From positions 71,081,706-71,145,705 of the forward strand of contig NC_092628.1 in NCBI RefSeq assembly GCF_039555335.1: a DNA stretch of 64,000 nt. The letters run 5' to 3'. Below are positions 46,501 to 54,224 of this stretch, one piece after another. Source of the stretch: Amphiura filiformis. Taxonomy: Eukaryota; Echinodermata; Ophiuroidea; Amphilepidida; Amphiuridae. Both the position numbers and the translations under genes were made by a program. The notes beneath the pieces are model-generated. The model was not told where the DNA came from. It ran no database searches and saw only the letters and a list, made by a program, of their open reading frames with translations. Positions within the stretch are counted from its first letter, which is position 1, and each line of letters opens with the position of its first letter.

Positions 46501-46625
46501 TGTCAAGCAATATCTGGAGTACATTACGCATGACATTATCTCTTTATGGTAGACCAGACCTGTACAAGCTAGCAGACGAGAAAAATTTGGATGGTTTGAA
46601 TCAAGAGTTTCACATTGAAACATGA
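22343..46625 (+). CDS. PEX5: Peroxisomal targeting signal 1 receptor PEX5 (whole gene, 14 exons plus two alternative last exons)
   Basis: PEX5 is the soluble receptor that binds PTS1 (SKL-type) cargo in the cytosol and carries it to the PEX13/PEX14 docking complex of peroxisomes. The spliced product is about 638 aa, close to the human long form (639). Seen in the sequence: N-terminus [11 protein letters not shown] with the conserved Cys11 (the monoubiquitination site in the family), an LVxEF motif (LVNEF), seven WxxxF/Y motifs (WAADF, WTKDF, WAEEY, WAEEF, WVDEF, WTQEF, WAKEF), the EFWDKL...HPWLSD linker, then TPRs with [33 protein letters not shown] and [14 protein letters not shown], and the C-terminal helices. 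Exons: 22343-22513, 23183-23303, 23736-23876, 24562-24640, 24833-24868, 25513-25615, 26228-26356, 27382-27414, 28756-28923, 29431-29574, 29982-30052, 30405-30599, 43024-43189, 43852-44009, then 45079-45280 or 46424-46625. Phases agree at every junction. Oddities are a GC-AG intron, the 79-copy exon-12 array and duplicated last exons. Orthology is very secure. Confidence 0.95.
22552..23004. mobile_element. 453-bp TTAA-flanked MITE in PEX5 intron 1
   Basis: TIR AGCCATATTATAACATTT at both ends, TTAA at 22548-22551 and 23005-23008. The internal part (about 22780-22990) recurs diverged in the same orientation at 59575-59810 in MRPL47. Confidence 0.85.
23183..23303 (+). CDS. PEX5: PEX5 exon 2 (LVxEF docking motif)
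   Basis: Acceptor tttgatttgcag and donor CAAG|gtaag. It encodes residues 58-98 starting LVNEF, the variant pentapeptide that binds the PEX14 N-terminal domain, followed by the [15 protein letters not shown] block shared with vertebrate PEX5. It leaves one base for the next exon. Confidence 0.93.
23304..23735 (+). other. PEX5 intron 2
   Basis: 432 bp, GT-AG. No further element recognised; a CATGCATGATGATCC stretch near 23645 is the only notable word. Confidence 0.6.
23736..23876 (+). CDS. PEX5: PEX5 exon 3 (two WxxxF motifs)
   Basis: Acceptor cccttttgtag and donor GCAG|gtaatt. It encodes residues 98-145, including WAADF and WTKDF, diaromatic motifs that bind PEX14/PEX13 and the membrane. Confidence 0.92.
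24195..24522 (-). mobile_element. tRNA-derived SINE in PEX5 intron 3
   Basis: Read on the minus strand from about 24520: an A box TGGCCCAGTGGATAAGG, a B box GAGTTCGAGCCCC, then the body with TGTCCTTGGGCAAGGCAC, a word common in metazoan tRNA-derived SINEs, ending in A/T-rich sequence near 24200. It cannot fold as an intact tRNA gene. Exact ends and TSD not fixed. Confidence 0.7.
24562..24640 (+). CDS. PEX5: PEX5 exon 4 (WAEEY motif)
   Basis: Acceptor catctgcag and donor AATG|gtaagc. It encodes [11 protein letters not shown], nearly identical to the same block in vertebrate PEX5. It ends in phase 2 within the Trp codon of the next motif. A tRNA-derived SINE lies just upstream in intron 3. Confidence 0.93.
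24833..24868 (+). CDS. PEX5: PEX5 exon 5 (36-bp exon with a GC donor)
   Basis: A 36-bp exon between ttaattgaag and AAATG|gcaagt. It encodes the end of WAEEF, then TKPEDAK and the first part of the next Trp. The donor is GC, not GT, but the rest matches the strong GC-AG consensus (G|GCAAGT). Phase 2 in and out keeps the frame and joins to WVDEF in exon 6. Confidence 0.88.
25087..25329. mobile_element. 243-bp TA-flanked MITE (copy 1), PEX5 intron 5
   Basis: TIR TGTGACACGATCTGGTCCAT / TGTGACACGATCTAGTCCAT followed by GGGGCCAAAGG, with TA on both sides (25085-25086, 25330-25331), Tc1/mariner-like. A second inverted copy lies in an MRPL47 intron (57893-58102). Confidence 0.85.
25513..25615 (+). 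CDS. PEX5: PEX5 exon 6 ([15 protein letters not shown] block)
   Basis: Strong polypyrimidine acceptor (cccttttccttttcag) and donor TCTGAG|gtatgg. It encodes residues 183-217 with WVDEF and [10 protein letters not shown], matching the VDDPKLANSE block of vertebrates. It ends in phase 0. Confidence 0.92.
25698..26066. mobile_element. 369-bp TTAA-flanked MITE in PEX5 intron 6
   Basis: TIRs AGGCTTAATGTACGAT / AGTCATAATGTACGAT; TTAA at 25694-25697 and 26067-26070. Inside is a hairpin: GACATAAAGTCATAATT and its exact complement separated by a few bases (about 25877-25916). Confidence 0.83.
26228..26356 (+). CDS. PEX5: PEX5 exon 7 (WTQEF motif)
   Basis: Acceptor tgctttaaaag and donor GAACAG|gtgggt, 43 codons. 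It encodes [13 protein letters not shown], aligned with vertebrate FLKFVRQIGEGQV, a charged variable stretch, and DDWTQEF. Confidence 0.9.
26883..27232. mobile_element. Inverted-repeat element with internal duplication, PEX5 intron 7
   Basis: Ends share about 40 bp in inverted orientation (TCCATATCAAAATGATGCAC core at 26896 and about 27195-27220). A 65-bp part of the right end (AGCTATTTATGTAAAAAGAG ...) is duplicated in tandem at about 27095 and 27161. No clear TSD. Confidence 0.6.
27382..27414 (+). CDS. PEX5: PEX5 exon 8 (33-bp candidate microexon)
   Basis: Eleven codons ([11 protein letters not shown]) in phase 0 on both sides, between a good acceptor (atttcctttaag) and donor GATAAG|gtaatt. 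Skipping it also keeps the frame, so it may be optional. It sits where the vertebrate long isoform has alternatively spliced sequence, but no residue match identifies it. Confidence 0.55.
27415..28755 (+). other. PEX5 intron 8
   Basis: 1.3 kb, GT-AG. It contains a candidate hAT-like pair of ends CAGTGTTAGAAA at 28180 and inverted at 28457 without an 8-bp duplication. A short AAG|...AATAAG|gtcagt segment near 27609-27632 resembles an exon but has no support. Confidence 0.5.
28756..28923 (+). CDS. PEX5: PEX5 exon 9 (WAKEF; EFWDKL...HPWLSDF)
   Basis: Acceptor gtattgtag and donor GACCCA|gtaagt, 56 codons. It carries WAKEF, the last diaromatic motif, then EFWDKLQ and EHPWLSDF, which mark the linker before the TPR domain in animal PEX5. 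Confidence 0.93.
28924..29430 (+). other. PEX5 intron 9
   Basis: 507 bp, GT-AG, AT-rich, no repeat or gene recognised. Confidence 0.6.
29431..29574 (+). CDS. PEX5: PEX5 exon 10 (start of TPR domain)
   Basis: Acceptor ttctttacag and donor ATGGAG|gtaaat, 48 codons. It encodes [19 protein letters not shown] and the first TPR helix pair ([20 protein letters not shown]), close to vertebrate PEX5. Confidence 0.94.
29575..29981 (+). other. PEX5 intron 10
   Basis: 407 bp, GT-AG, nothing recognised inside. Confidence 0.6.
29982..30052 (+). CDS. PEX5: PEX5 exon 11 ([17 protein letters not shown])
   Basis: Acceptor gcatttttcag and donor AGAAA|gtaagt, 71 bp. It encodes [23 protein letters not shown], one of the most conserved PEX5 TPR segments. 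It ends in phase 2 and joins exon 12 as LRK-CLEI. Confidence 0.95.
30053..30404 (+). other. PEX5 intron 11
   Basis: 352 bp, GT-AG. It ends in the strong acceptor ttatatcctacag that was not copied into the exon-12 array. Confidence 0.7.
30405..30599 (+). CDS. PEX5: PEX5 exon 12 (TPR/hinge exon; founder of the 146-bp array)
   Basis: Native exon of 195 bp with acceptor ttatatcctacag and donor ATGAG|gtgagttat. It encodes residues 399-464: [23 protein letters not shown]..., a TPR, then the linker ending MSSFLM. Its last 145 bases plus one donor base (30455-30600) are copy 1 of the array that follows. Splicing from this first donor to 43024 restores [11 protein letters not shown] in frame, so the gene stays able to make a normal protein. 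Donors 2-79 would all place a TGA right after MSSFLMR. Confidence 0.94.
30455..42001 (+). repeat. 79-copy, 146-bp tandem array of the PEX5 exon-12 3' part plus its splice donor
   Basis: Copy 1 is the native exon end; 78 more follow head-to-tail. The length from 30601 to 42002 is 11,401 bp = 78 x 146 + 13, and the 13 are one extra G (33519-33521) and one 12-bp duplication (39331-39354), so no unit is truncated. Each unit starts AGTTATACC, holds the coding part of exon 12 and ends ATGAG|GTGAGTTAT. Common variable sites, counting from the donor G as 1, are 18 (A/G), 21 (C/A), 66 (G/A), 69 (C/T) and 123 (C/T). Rare private changes are at 30758, 30963, 31035, 31131, 31172, 31964, 39595 (makes TAG) and 40843. 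The last copy runs into the ancestral intron start gtgagttattatac at 42001. The array is intronic for the normal mRNA. Confidence 0.97.
30600..30608 (+). promoter_or_regulatory. First of 79 identical 5' splice sites (gtgagttat)
   Basis: This donor, 9 bases from 30600, gives the in-frame PEX5 junction to exon 13. The same AG|gtgagtta recurs every 146 bp to the ancestral donor at 42001. The match to U1 (AG|GTRAGT) is strong. No 3' splice site comparable to that at 30404 exists between the copies; the only candidate is a weak ccttacag/cattacag about 20 bases into each unit. Confidence 0.7.
42002..43023 (+). other. Ancestral part of PEX5 intron 12
   Basis: About 1.0 kb after the last array unit, presumably the whole intron before the array arose. 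It contains one hAT MITE (42475-42613) and the acceptor ttgtatttccag at 43012-43023; otherwise nothing. Confidence 0.75.
42475..42613. mobile_element. 139-bp hAT-like foldback MITE
   Basis: TIR CAGGGACAGGCGATTTGCGC at both ends, with a further inverted TTCCGCGCAAT pair inside, and a perfect 8-bp duplication CTTATAAT (42467-42474, 42614-42621). Confidence 0.9.
43024..43189 (+). CDS. PEX5: PEX5 exon 13 ([22 protein letters not shown])
   Basis: Acceptor ttgtatttccag and donor CACAG|gtaagc, 166 bp. It encodes residues 464-519 with the highly conserved [11 protein letters not shown]...[12 protein letters not shown] of the PTS1-binding TPRs. This is the acceptor that all donors of the exon-12 array would have to reach. 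Confidence 0.96.
43190..43851 (+). other. PEX5 intron 13
   Basis: 662 bp, GT-AG, no element recognised. Confidence 0.6.
43852..44009 (+). CDS. PEX5: PEX5 exon 14 (TPRs 6-7)
   Basis: Acceptor gctccatccag and donor ACATAA|gtgagt, 158 bp. It encodes [20 protein letters not shown] and [17 protein letters not shown], the PTS1-contacting TPRs, almost identical to vertebrate PEX5. It ends in phase 2 and joins either terminal exon to give HKEA. Confidence 0.96.
44010..45078 (+). other. PEX5 intron before terminal exon A
   Basis: 1.07 kb, GT-AG. A G-rich run near 44650-44700; no other recognised repeat. With exon B the intron extends to 46423. Confidence 0.6.
45079..45280 (+). CDS. PEX5: PEX5 alternative terminal exon A
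   Basis: Acceptor ccatttccatatag, then 66 codons and TGA. It starts [13 protein letters not shown], contains RGLGPQG and [12 protein letters not shown], and ends FHVDT. Same length, phase and stop position as exon B 1.3 kb downstream; about 65% identical by eye. It replaces the last TPR helix and the C-terminal helical bundle. Its use as a last exon needs polyadenylation before 46424; no clear AATAAA was seen there. Confidence 0.85.
45281..46423 (+). other. Region between PEX5 terminal exons A and B
   Basis: It would be 3' UTR for isoform A or intron for isoform B. It contains a TA-flanked MITE (45571-45706). No canonical AATAAA was seen, so isoform A may use a variant polyadenylation signal. 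Confidence 0.5.
45571..45706. mobile_element. 136-bp TA-flanked MITE
   Basis: TIRs CAGTCAGTCTACTCCGAAGT / CAGTTTGTCCACTCTGAAGT, TA at 45569-45570 and 45707-45708, GC-richer middle with GCGCGCG. Tc1/mariner-like TSD. Confidence 0.75.
46424..46625 (+). CDS. PEX5: PEX5 alternative terminal exon B
   Basis: Acceptor ctacttcctacag, then 66 codons and TGA. It starts [21 protein letters not shown] and has [19 protein letters not shown], closer to vertebrate ENIWSTLRLALS than exon A, so it is probably the ancestral-like version. It joins exon 14 in the same phase as exon A. The two must be alternatives because each ends in a stop. Confidence 0.9.
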
Positions 46626-47858
46626 CTACAGCCTTTAAAGCTATGGAATGGTCCTAATAATACCAAAGATGTGTGTTTAAAATGCCATAGTGTGATCTGT
46701 GTAAGACCTGCCAATATACCAGGCTTAGCCTTGTGGTGGTAATAACAGTATTATAGATTATTTTTTATAATTTTATCAAAAATTGATATTGAATGCTTTT
46801 GCGATAATTATGATGAATAATTTGAAATTGTGACCATTTCGGACCCAAGGTCCTTTATCTACATGTAGAAAATGACAACTCTGGATGGGAAAAAAATATC
46901 AAAATCACATTGTGTGGGTGGGATGAGCACAAGTGGGCGTAGACATAAAAGACTGCAAGGCACGCAAACAGTGGGTAACACGAAAGCAAGGCACATATGT
47001 AATAGTTGCTTATACAACTCACTCCTAATTTCTTAGTTTCTTAATATGACACTAAAACTCTATTATATCTAATTGTTGTCATAAACGATTTGCCAAAGAG
47101 TAACTCTGAGAACATTTAAGCTAAGCTGGCAGAAACTTAATTTGCTGGTTCTCATCCAGAGGATTTTCATGAATTAATGATGGCGGGAGGTGTTTTTTAA
47201 TAAAGAATTGGCATTGCTAGCAGTTGTAAACCTTTTCATATTCATTCTTTGAAATTGACGAGATACTTTCATTTTAAGGTTCCGAGACCAAGGAGTAGAA
47301 TACAACAAAAACACCTTTATTAAAGTATATGATGTTGCTTAGGTAAAGGGGCATGGTCCAATCTTTTCATGTTCTGTTTTCTATCTTACATTGAGGCCTA
47401 CCATTAAAACAATATTTCCAGATTTTGAGTTGTATTGCTCCAGTGGTTTTGATGATATGAGAAGCAAAAACGTGTATAACAATCCGGGATAACAAGGCTC
47501 CATAGGGCAGTACATGATATATTTCCAGTGTGGTTACCACAATTCACCACGTTTTTGTTCTCACCATCTCAGGCGTTAAATTTTATTTCGGTAATGAGAA
47601 CAATTATGAGTCTTCTTCTGATAGCAGAATTTCAGTTTTGATTAATTCGTAATTGCTGGAGCTTTAAAATTCAGTTATACTTGAAAATTGAAAAATAAAA
47701 GTAAAATGGACCAACTCTATAAAATGATGCGGGTTGGGATGAGAACCAATAAATTAATTTGATACAGCTTAATATGAATACAACTTGTTCTTTGACTTAA
47801 GAATTTCAACTGGAGCAGCCACATGTGGAAGGCTGTGGGATATCCACTACATTGTATA
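46626..47858. other. PEX5 3' UTR and downstream flank
   Basis: An AATAAA at 47199-47204 is a possible polyadenylation signal for PEX5 isoform B. No other gene or repeat recognised. Confidence 0.5.
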
Positions 47859-48053
47859 CCGTAGAAGTGGTAATTATCGCATGGAGTTTAATTCATATTT
47901 TGCTAATTTTGAACACTTTCGTGTGTGTTTATGTTTCACAATTTTGAGCTTTCTTTCACGTTTAAATAAATTATTTGCGTGTTGTTAAATTTGTGGTTAA
48001 ATTTAGCGAAAAACATGAAAATAAAACCCTCACGAAAATAACCACGTTTACAG
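47859..48053. mobile_element. 195-bp TA-flanked MITE
   Basis: TIRs CCGTAGAAGTGGTAATTATC / CTGTAAACGTGGTTATTTTC with TA on each side (47857-47858, 48054-48055). The GTGGTTATTTTCG end is shared by a widespread group of metazoan MITEs. Confidence 0.65.
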
Positions 48054-48867
48054 TATTGAATTGTTATGCATGAGGATTAAAATAGCATACCTCCAGCATT
48101 GCGTTGTGAAACCTGGACAAACGTTGCACATACAAAATTAATGTGCAGTCTTAAAATGTATCATCGTCAAAATCACACTGCACAAAAAGCATGCTCTTAC
48201 AACTTTAATTGCAAAATAATCTGAAGGTACAATATTTTCTCCTCCTTGAATAGTATGCAAACTGTGGCGGAGTCTACCTGCTGTTTGAATTTGCTGCTTA
48301 TACTCTTTCTTTATGTTGTTGATCATGATGTCTTTAAAATATGGATATATTGTGCATATATATCAGATGATTTGGATAAAAATTATTATTAAGGCACTGT
48401 ATTGTTAAAACCTTGCATAAGATATTTAACTACCTGTTGAAAAACTACCCCATATCATGGTGTAAAGCACAAGGTTTTAATCTATATTGCAGATGTTGCT
48501 GTGCAAGCCAAACCTCATGTGGCCATTAATTTAATCATTGGAATAAGATTGGGGGGGTCAGTATTTTGTGAGGTAGTTATAAATCACATACAAGGTTTTA
48601 ACTTGATAATTAGGAAAATGTTATTGACACTTGCTGCGTAAAAACTTGTGGCAGGTTTGCAATTATACTTTCGCATGCTATATATATTTGACTGAATAAT
48701 ATTAATGCTTCAAAAATTGGACTCTATATGTATAATAAACCATGAATCAAAATTGTACAGTTATTTCATGTACATCATGTAATGTGGGTGGCTGGGTGCA
48801 GACAAAAACGTGTCTGCTTGAACTTTATTTGAATGTACATCAGGGTTCCGGCATTCCATGTATTTGC
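48054..48867. other. Intergenic stretch, nothing recognised
   Basis: AT-rich; no ORF with homology and no clear repeat. Confidence 0.5.
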
Positions 48868-49258
48868 GGGTACTCATGCTTGTTGGCAAATTTTGAAGCG
48901 AAGTTTTCAGGATAAAAACACCCTTATTTTTAGTGACTGCACAAAATTTGCGCCTTCAACAATGCCCCTTTTTTGCGAAAATGTGAACGATATTTTTGAT
49001 ATACCCCTTTCCGACAGAAACGTGTAGGATACGTAAAATGCAAGGAACCCACGGCTGTATGCATGCAATATGATGTAATATGTGCCAAACGGAATAACAA
49101 AATTATGAGATGATTTGTGCATGGGATTCGTAAATGAGGAATAATGAAACTACAGTGATTTCATACACAAGAGCATCTTTTTCCAATTTCAAGTGGTATG
49201 AAAAATTACCCCATTTTTGGCATTTCGTGAATCGTGTTTCTGCCAAGCATGAGTACCC
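48868..49258. mobile_element. Inverted-repeat element, about 390 bp
   Basis: Ends GGGTACTCATGCTTGTTGGC / GGGTACTCATGCTTGGCAGA face each other. No target duplication found, so class uncertain. Confidence 0.6.
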
Positions 49259-50360
49259 GGGTTAGGGATTAGGGCAGGTATTGGTGATCAGAACATGACA
49301 CAATTTTGATTCAAAGTGTACTATAGGTAGAAAATCTAACTACATGTATTATAAAATGGAAGCTTGCAGGATTCTATGTGAAACTATGTATCACCTACTG
49401 TAAGATGAATAGTTGTAGACAAAAACAAAAGGTTGAGGTCACTCAGATTAACTTGTGCAATGATATGAGGTAACAAATTTTACCAGCTTTTGTATTTACA
49501 AGATAATTTTCTTTTAAATAATTATGTTGACAGTATTATGATTGTTTTAATTGAATGATTGTGTTTGGGGTAAAATAACAATTTATAAAAAAATAACTTG
49601 CCTATCTTGATTCTGCAGAATTGCCTTTATTCCCCTGATATCAATTCGCCTGTGTGTTCAAGGAATTGATCGTTAAAATATTTAGTTATATTTCTATGCA
49701 AATTACATGTTTTAAAGTTGGCCCAATGAAACACTTGAATTTGAATCCAAGGTATACTCAACATACAGTGTACCATATATTTTCATAAACACCCCACCAT
49801 TTTTTCAATTGTTATATAAATGCTGTCAAAATACCACACAGGACTAGAACATAGATCGTCGATTTCACAATATTCATGTGTGAGCGGCCATTGTTCGCGA
49901 CAGTGTTAAAGGGCATATCTATTGCAAAAACAACATTCAAAGAGAATAATTATTACATTACAAGTTGACACTCAATGCAATTTTTTATGCGTATTTTTTT
50001 GCATTGTAATATCACAATTTACTAATATATAATAAAGAAGCGGCTGATTTTATCCATATGATTAAAAACCATTAAATTTGTAACAGTTGATTAGACCTAA
50101 TTTTCTGAGAACAACAACAGTATACATTCTGTGCATTGAGAGTATTTATAGTCCATTCTTTCAAAGAGGGCACATATCATTTCACGGCGTCAACTTTTTT
50201 CTAGGTCAAATCTGTCTCGTTCGAAGGAACTCACCGCTTACAGTTGGTTTTTGCGGAATATCAATTTTAAACGTCTTATTTTCTCAAAAAAGGAGTCATT
50301 TTCATTGTCCTCATAATATTAGCTTGCCAATGATATGTTGTCCGAGCAATATATATGACC
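49259..50360. other. Intergenic stretch, nothing recognised
   Basis: AT-rich DNA with short non-homologous ORFs only. Confidence 0.5.
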
Positions 50361-50424
50361 TTTAACAGTATTTTATGTAGAAATTCAGTCTTGTTTGTGG
50401 AGTAAAGAGGGGAGGAAAGAAATT

Positions 50425-50520
50425 TTCTTTATCAGGGTGGGGTTTTGAACCAGGTACCCCCCACACACGCATGGTCACACCTTGCCACTGAGGTCTACCT
50501 TGGCCGGCCAAGCTTTCCAT
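50425..50520 (-). mobile_element. tRNA-like SINE fragment
   Basis: On the minus strand an A-box-like TAGACCTCAGTGGCAAGG (about 50481-50498) is followed by a B-box-like GGTTCAAAACCCC (about 50440-50452). Spacing fits a tRNA-derived SINE head. Ends not determined. Confidence 0.45.
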
Positions 50521-50783
50521 ACCCATATGACTGTTTGCATAACGACACATTTGCATGATGACACAATCGCATCACGTGGGATACCCACACTTACAGATGC
50601 TTTGGGAATTGAGCTGCTTTGATGTTTGGTACAGTCAGGGTTAAGTCTTCATCCCTTCCAAAGCTCTTCTTTTTCAAATTCAAGCTATTTTTATCAAACT
50701 AATTCAATAGCTACCAATTAAAGATCACACAGTGGCTCAGGTCATATCTTTCATTGCATAATGCATATAAACAACCAAATTAA

Positions 50784-51352
50784 AAAGTTGCCATTAGTTC
50801 CATCCCCATTTAATCTGATGAGTTTATATAATAGTTTTCTATATACTTTCCTTCGGAGATGAGCATAGGAACCATTTGTTTGGAAATTTGTGCAATTTCT
50901 TAAATGACATATAGGGAGTTGTATCACGTGGTGGAGCTAGCGTGAGTGCCAAGAATTACGTCACCTGAATAATATTGATTATAAAGTGCATCTGAGAGGT
51001 CTAATTTCATTGTCATTAAAGGTTTACCCATGCATGTCAAAATGCAAATCATATACCCAGCTCTCTTAATTGTGTGCAGGCAAGTGTACATCGATTCCTG
51101 TACGGGTTTGCTTCGAGCCACATAATAAGCTGATATCATGCACTGGCTTTTGCATGGTCAATTCGTAATTTGTCATTTTTGAAATTGCATAAATTTCCAA
51201 ACAACAGTTCCTGTGCTCACGATGATTAAACTTTTGATATCAAAATTGGTATCAACCTTCGATGGAAAGTGTATAGAAAATTATTATATAAATTATTTTG
51301 CCATAAACTCACCAGACTCTGATTAAATGGGGATGGAACTAGTGGCAACTTT
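50784..51352. mobile_element. 569-bp TTAA-flanked MITE
   Basis: TIRs start AAAGTTGCCATTAGTTCCAT (left) and AAAGTTGCCACTAGTTCCAT (right) and match imperfectly for over 70 bp; TTAA at 50780-50783 and 51353-51356. Confidence 0.83.
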
Positions 51353-51356
51353 TTAA

Positions 51357-52262
51357 TTTAGCTGTGTTTAGTAGTTTTGTATCATATTTTGTAAATATTG
51401 TTTGTTAAGATGCAAACTTGCTATAAACAGGCTCCATTAGCTATTAGTGAAAAACAGCATCTCTTATTTTTAAAGTCCAATGTGACTCATTATTAGGCTC
51501 CTTTGAGAACCAGGATTTGCTTGACAGACCCGTTGTGGACCACAAAATAAATTACAAAAAAGCTTTATTTAATGGGCTGAAACTCCATACATTTTGAAAC
51601 CTGTTCCAGTGTCTGATGAGCAAACTTGGTCACCCCTCCAGCTATCCAAAATCTACGCAATTATATATTTCATCTTAGTTTCATGAGTATTGAGTTGAGT
51701 TAAATGACATTTATTTGAGGACAAGTTCCAACCTACCAAATTTGGAAAAAGAAAAAAAATACATTACTATAACCGCAACCTAAAACATTTTGAAAACTGG
51801 AATTATAAGACCCAACAGCCACTTTCTCCATAGTTGCCATTCTTTTCCTCAAGCATCCAAATGTTATTTGATAATTCACTAACAAGAGGTTTTTGTCGTT
51901 GAATTGAAAAATGTCCTCAGAAACAAATTTATGACTAGTTGTAGAACTCCGCTACAAAACAAGGAGGATCATTCCATGCTAGAGTTCTTTTTGTACAGTA
52001 AGTGTACTGACCTTTATAATGCTTTTTTAATGAAAATAATATAACATTAAACAATTGATTTATATGAAATGAAAAACACTGTCTCTGGCTCAATTCTTTT
52101 GTAAGTGTTGTTTATTTTTAAATTCAGTAACACACACACCTGGGGGGAAATCTTATTACATGGGAAGATGTATACAAATCAAATTTTGCATGTTAAGGAG
52201 CATCCCAATTTTCCATCTATATCTCGGATAATCTGTGACATGCCCGGTGACATGTTCATATT
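51357..52262. other. Intergenic stretch, nothing recognised
   Basis: AT-rich; no homologous ORF or clear repeat. Confidence 0.5.
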
Positions 52263-52692
52263 CAGCGTTTTTCTATAGGAGCAAAAAGCCGGCTTTTACC
52301 CGATTTGTGGATTAAAAATAACCAGTAGAAAATGACGTCCTCCGGTATTTGGCCGCGAATGCCGGCTAAATTTTCTCCGCTATTTCGCCGGCATTTATCT
52401 TTCTAAAACGAGGATTTTTTCCGGAGAGGAGAGCCGGCTTACATCGATAGAAAACCACAGCCTCTATATTCCGGTTCACACAGTGGAGTACTGAAGCTCT
52501 GAAAGGCTTTTACTTGCGATGTGGGGAAAGTTAAATTAGCAAATATGCTAATGACATCGGCATCATCGGGTATGAATGAATCTTTACCCGGTATTTAGTG
52601 CAATAGAAAATCACAGTAAGCAGGAATATTCCAGTTTAATCTCTAACCGGAATGATTCTTTATTATACCGTATGTTCAATAGAAAAACGCTG
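52263..52692. mobile_element. 430-bp inverted-repeat element with repeated AATAGAAAA words
   Basis: Termini CAGCGTTTTTCTATAG / CAGCGTTTTTCTATTG. The terminal word in the form (A/G)(A/T)AGAAAA-x-x-(A)C recurs inside at about 52324, 52448 and 52606. CCGGC-rich left half. An ATT trinucleotide flanks both ends, a weak TSD candidate. Confidence 0.65.
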
Positions 52693-52947
52693 ATTGTCTG
52701 GTGGTTCCAGACGCAATAGTTGCAAAAAGTAAGTACCAGTATTAGATTTAATTCCAAAACTCGGTTTGAAATTACTGGATGACTAAGAACATTCAGTTAT
52801 TAATCTGATGCTTGAAAAAACTTTCCAAACTTTTGTGGAGTTTAGATTGATAAGAGGTTATACATCATTATGTGACGCACGTTGTTGAAATTGTAACATA
52901 CGTCACAATGAAATTCACCCGATTTAACATGCATCACTGTGTGATTT

Positions 52948-53805
52948 ACCTACTCCCGATTCCAAAAAAATACAGCACCAATTTTTTTTTTATTAAACAT
53001 TCAAATATTATCCTGTTTTTTCAAAATGAAACACAGCTAAATCCTTATCCTTTAATTAGTTCCATCCAACTGGCAAATTTTAATATCCAATTTGAATATT
53101 ACAAGTAGACACATTTTTGGAAATGGGGGCTAAAAACATGCATTTTAGATTTCTTAGAGTATTTTTCGTATGCTGTGACAATCGAGGCCCAAGACTTCTA
53201 CTATACTAATTTCAGGCTATGCATTCTAATTTTTAGAAATCATATTTTCTTATATCTTTTATAACCAATTATCAAAATTAACAAAATATTAAATTTATAA
53301 GCAAACTATACTATAAATTTTGAATGCTTAGACCAGCTCCAAGTCTTTGAATTTAGTGACTGAAATTGTCAGAAATCATGCAAAATTGCATGGTTTCGGC
53401 CTATTTCCCCTGAAATTGCAAAAATATTAAAACTTGACTTTTATTACCAGTTAGAACTAACTAAAGGATGTTATATCATGATTACGTGTGATAACGTTTG
53501 ACTAGTTTTTACTATCACATGGCATGAAAAGAAACCATTTGATATCATGATATAAAACAAATATTATATGCCAATATTCGTGTCATAGTAAAAATATATC
53601 ATTTGGTCAAATTTTGACTGATCTGATCTACGCCTCGTGAAATTAAAAAAGTCAAAATTTGACCTCATGATATATTTTGTACCATCACACTCATAGGCAT
53701 GTAATATTTGTATACTGTCTGTTTCATTTGATGAAGCAGCTAATATTTTTTTAATCCAAAAAAAATTGGTGCTGTATTTTATTGAAATAGGGAGTAGATT
53801 GCATA
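52948..53805. repeat. Inverted-repeat element, about 860 bp, with a second copy near 58.2-58.6 kb
   Basis: The left end has CTACTCCCGATTCC...ATACAGCACCAATTTTTTTT; the right end, reversed, has CTACTCCCTATTTC...ATACAGCACCAATTTT. The left half recurs inverted at about 58190-58577 in an MRPL47 intron. TSD not found. Confidence 0.6.
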
Positions 53806-54224
53806 AAGTTTCATCTATAGATTTCTAAGATGTAATCTATAGATGAAACTTTATAAAGCAACTGATCCCAACCTTGGACTGATTAGCCGATGCTATAAAT
53901 AAAACAATTTTCCTCCCATGACTGAATATACATGGTAACACTAATTGATAATGGCTTTCTTTTATCATATCTTATCTTCATATCAGCAATGTGACATTTA
54001 AATTGTTTACTCCTGAATCCAACACAAAACGTGATGTGTTTTGGTTAGATTCAAGTATATGTTGACCTTTTGGTATTGAAAAGGTTCAAATAAAAATTCA
54101 TTAATAGCACAGATAGACACAGAAGTATTATATATGCACTCAGAACGATGGTCAAAAATTCTTTTGTTATGCATAGTCGCGCAAAAAGTCGATCGATACA
54201 TGTTAAATTCAGCACAATTCAGAG

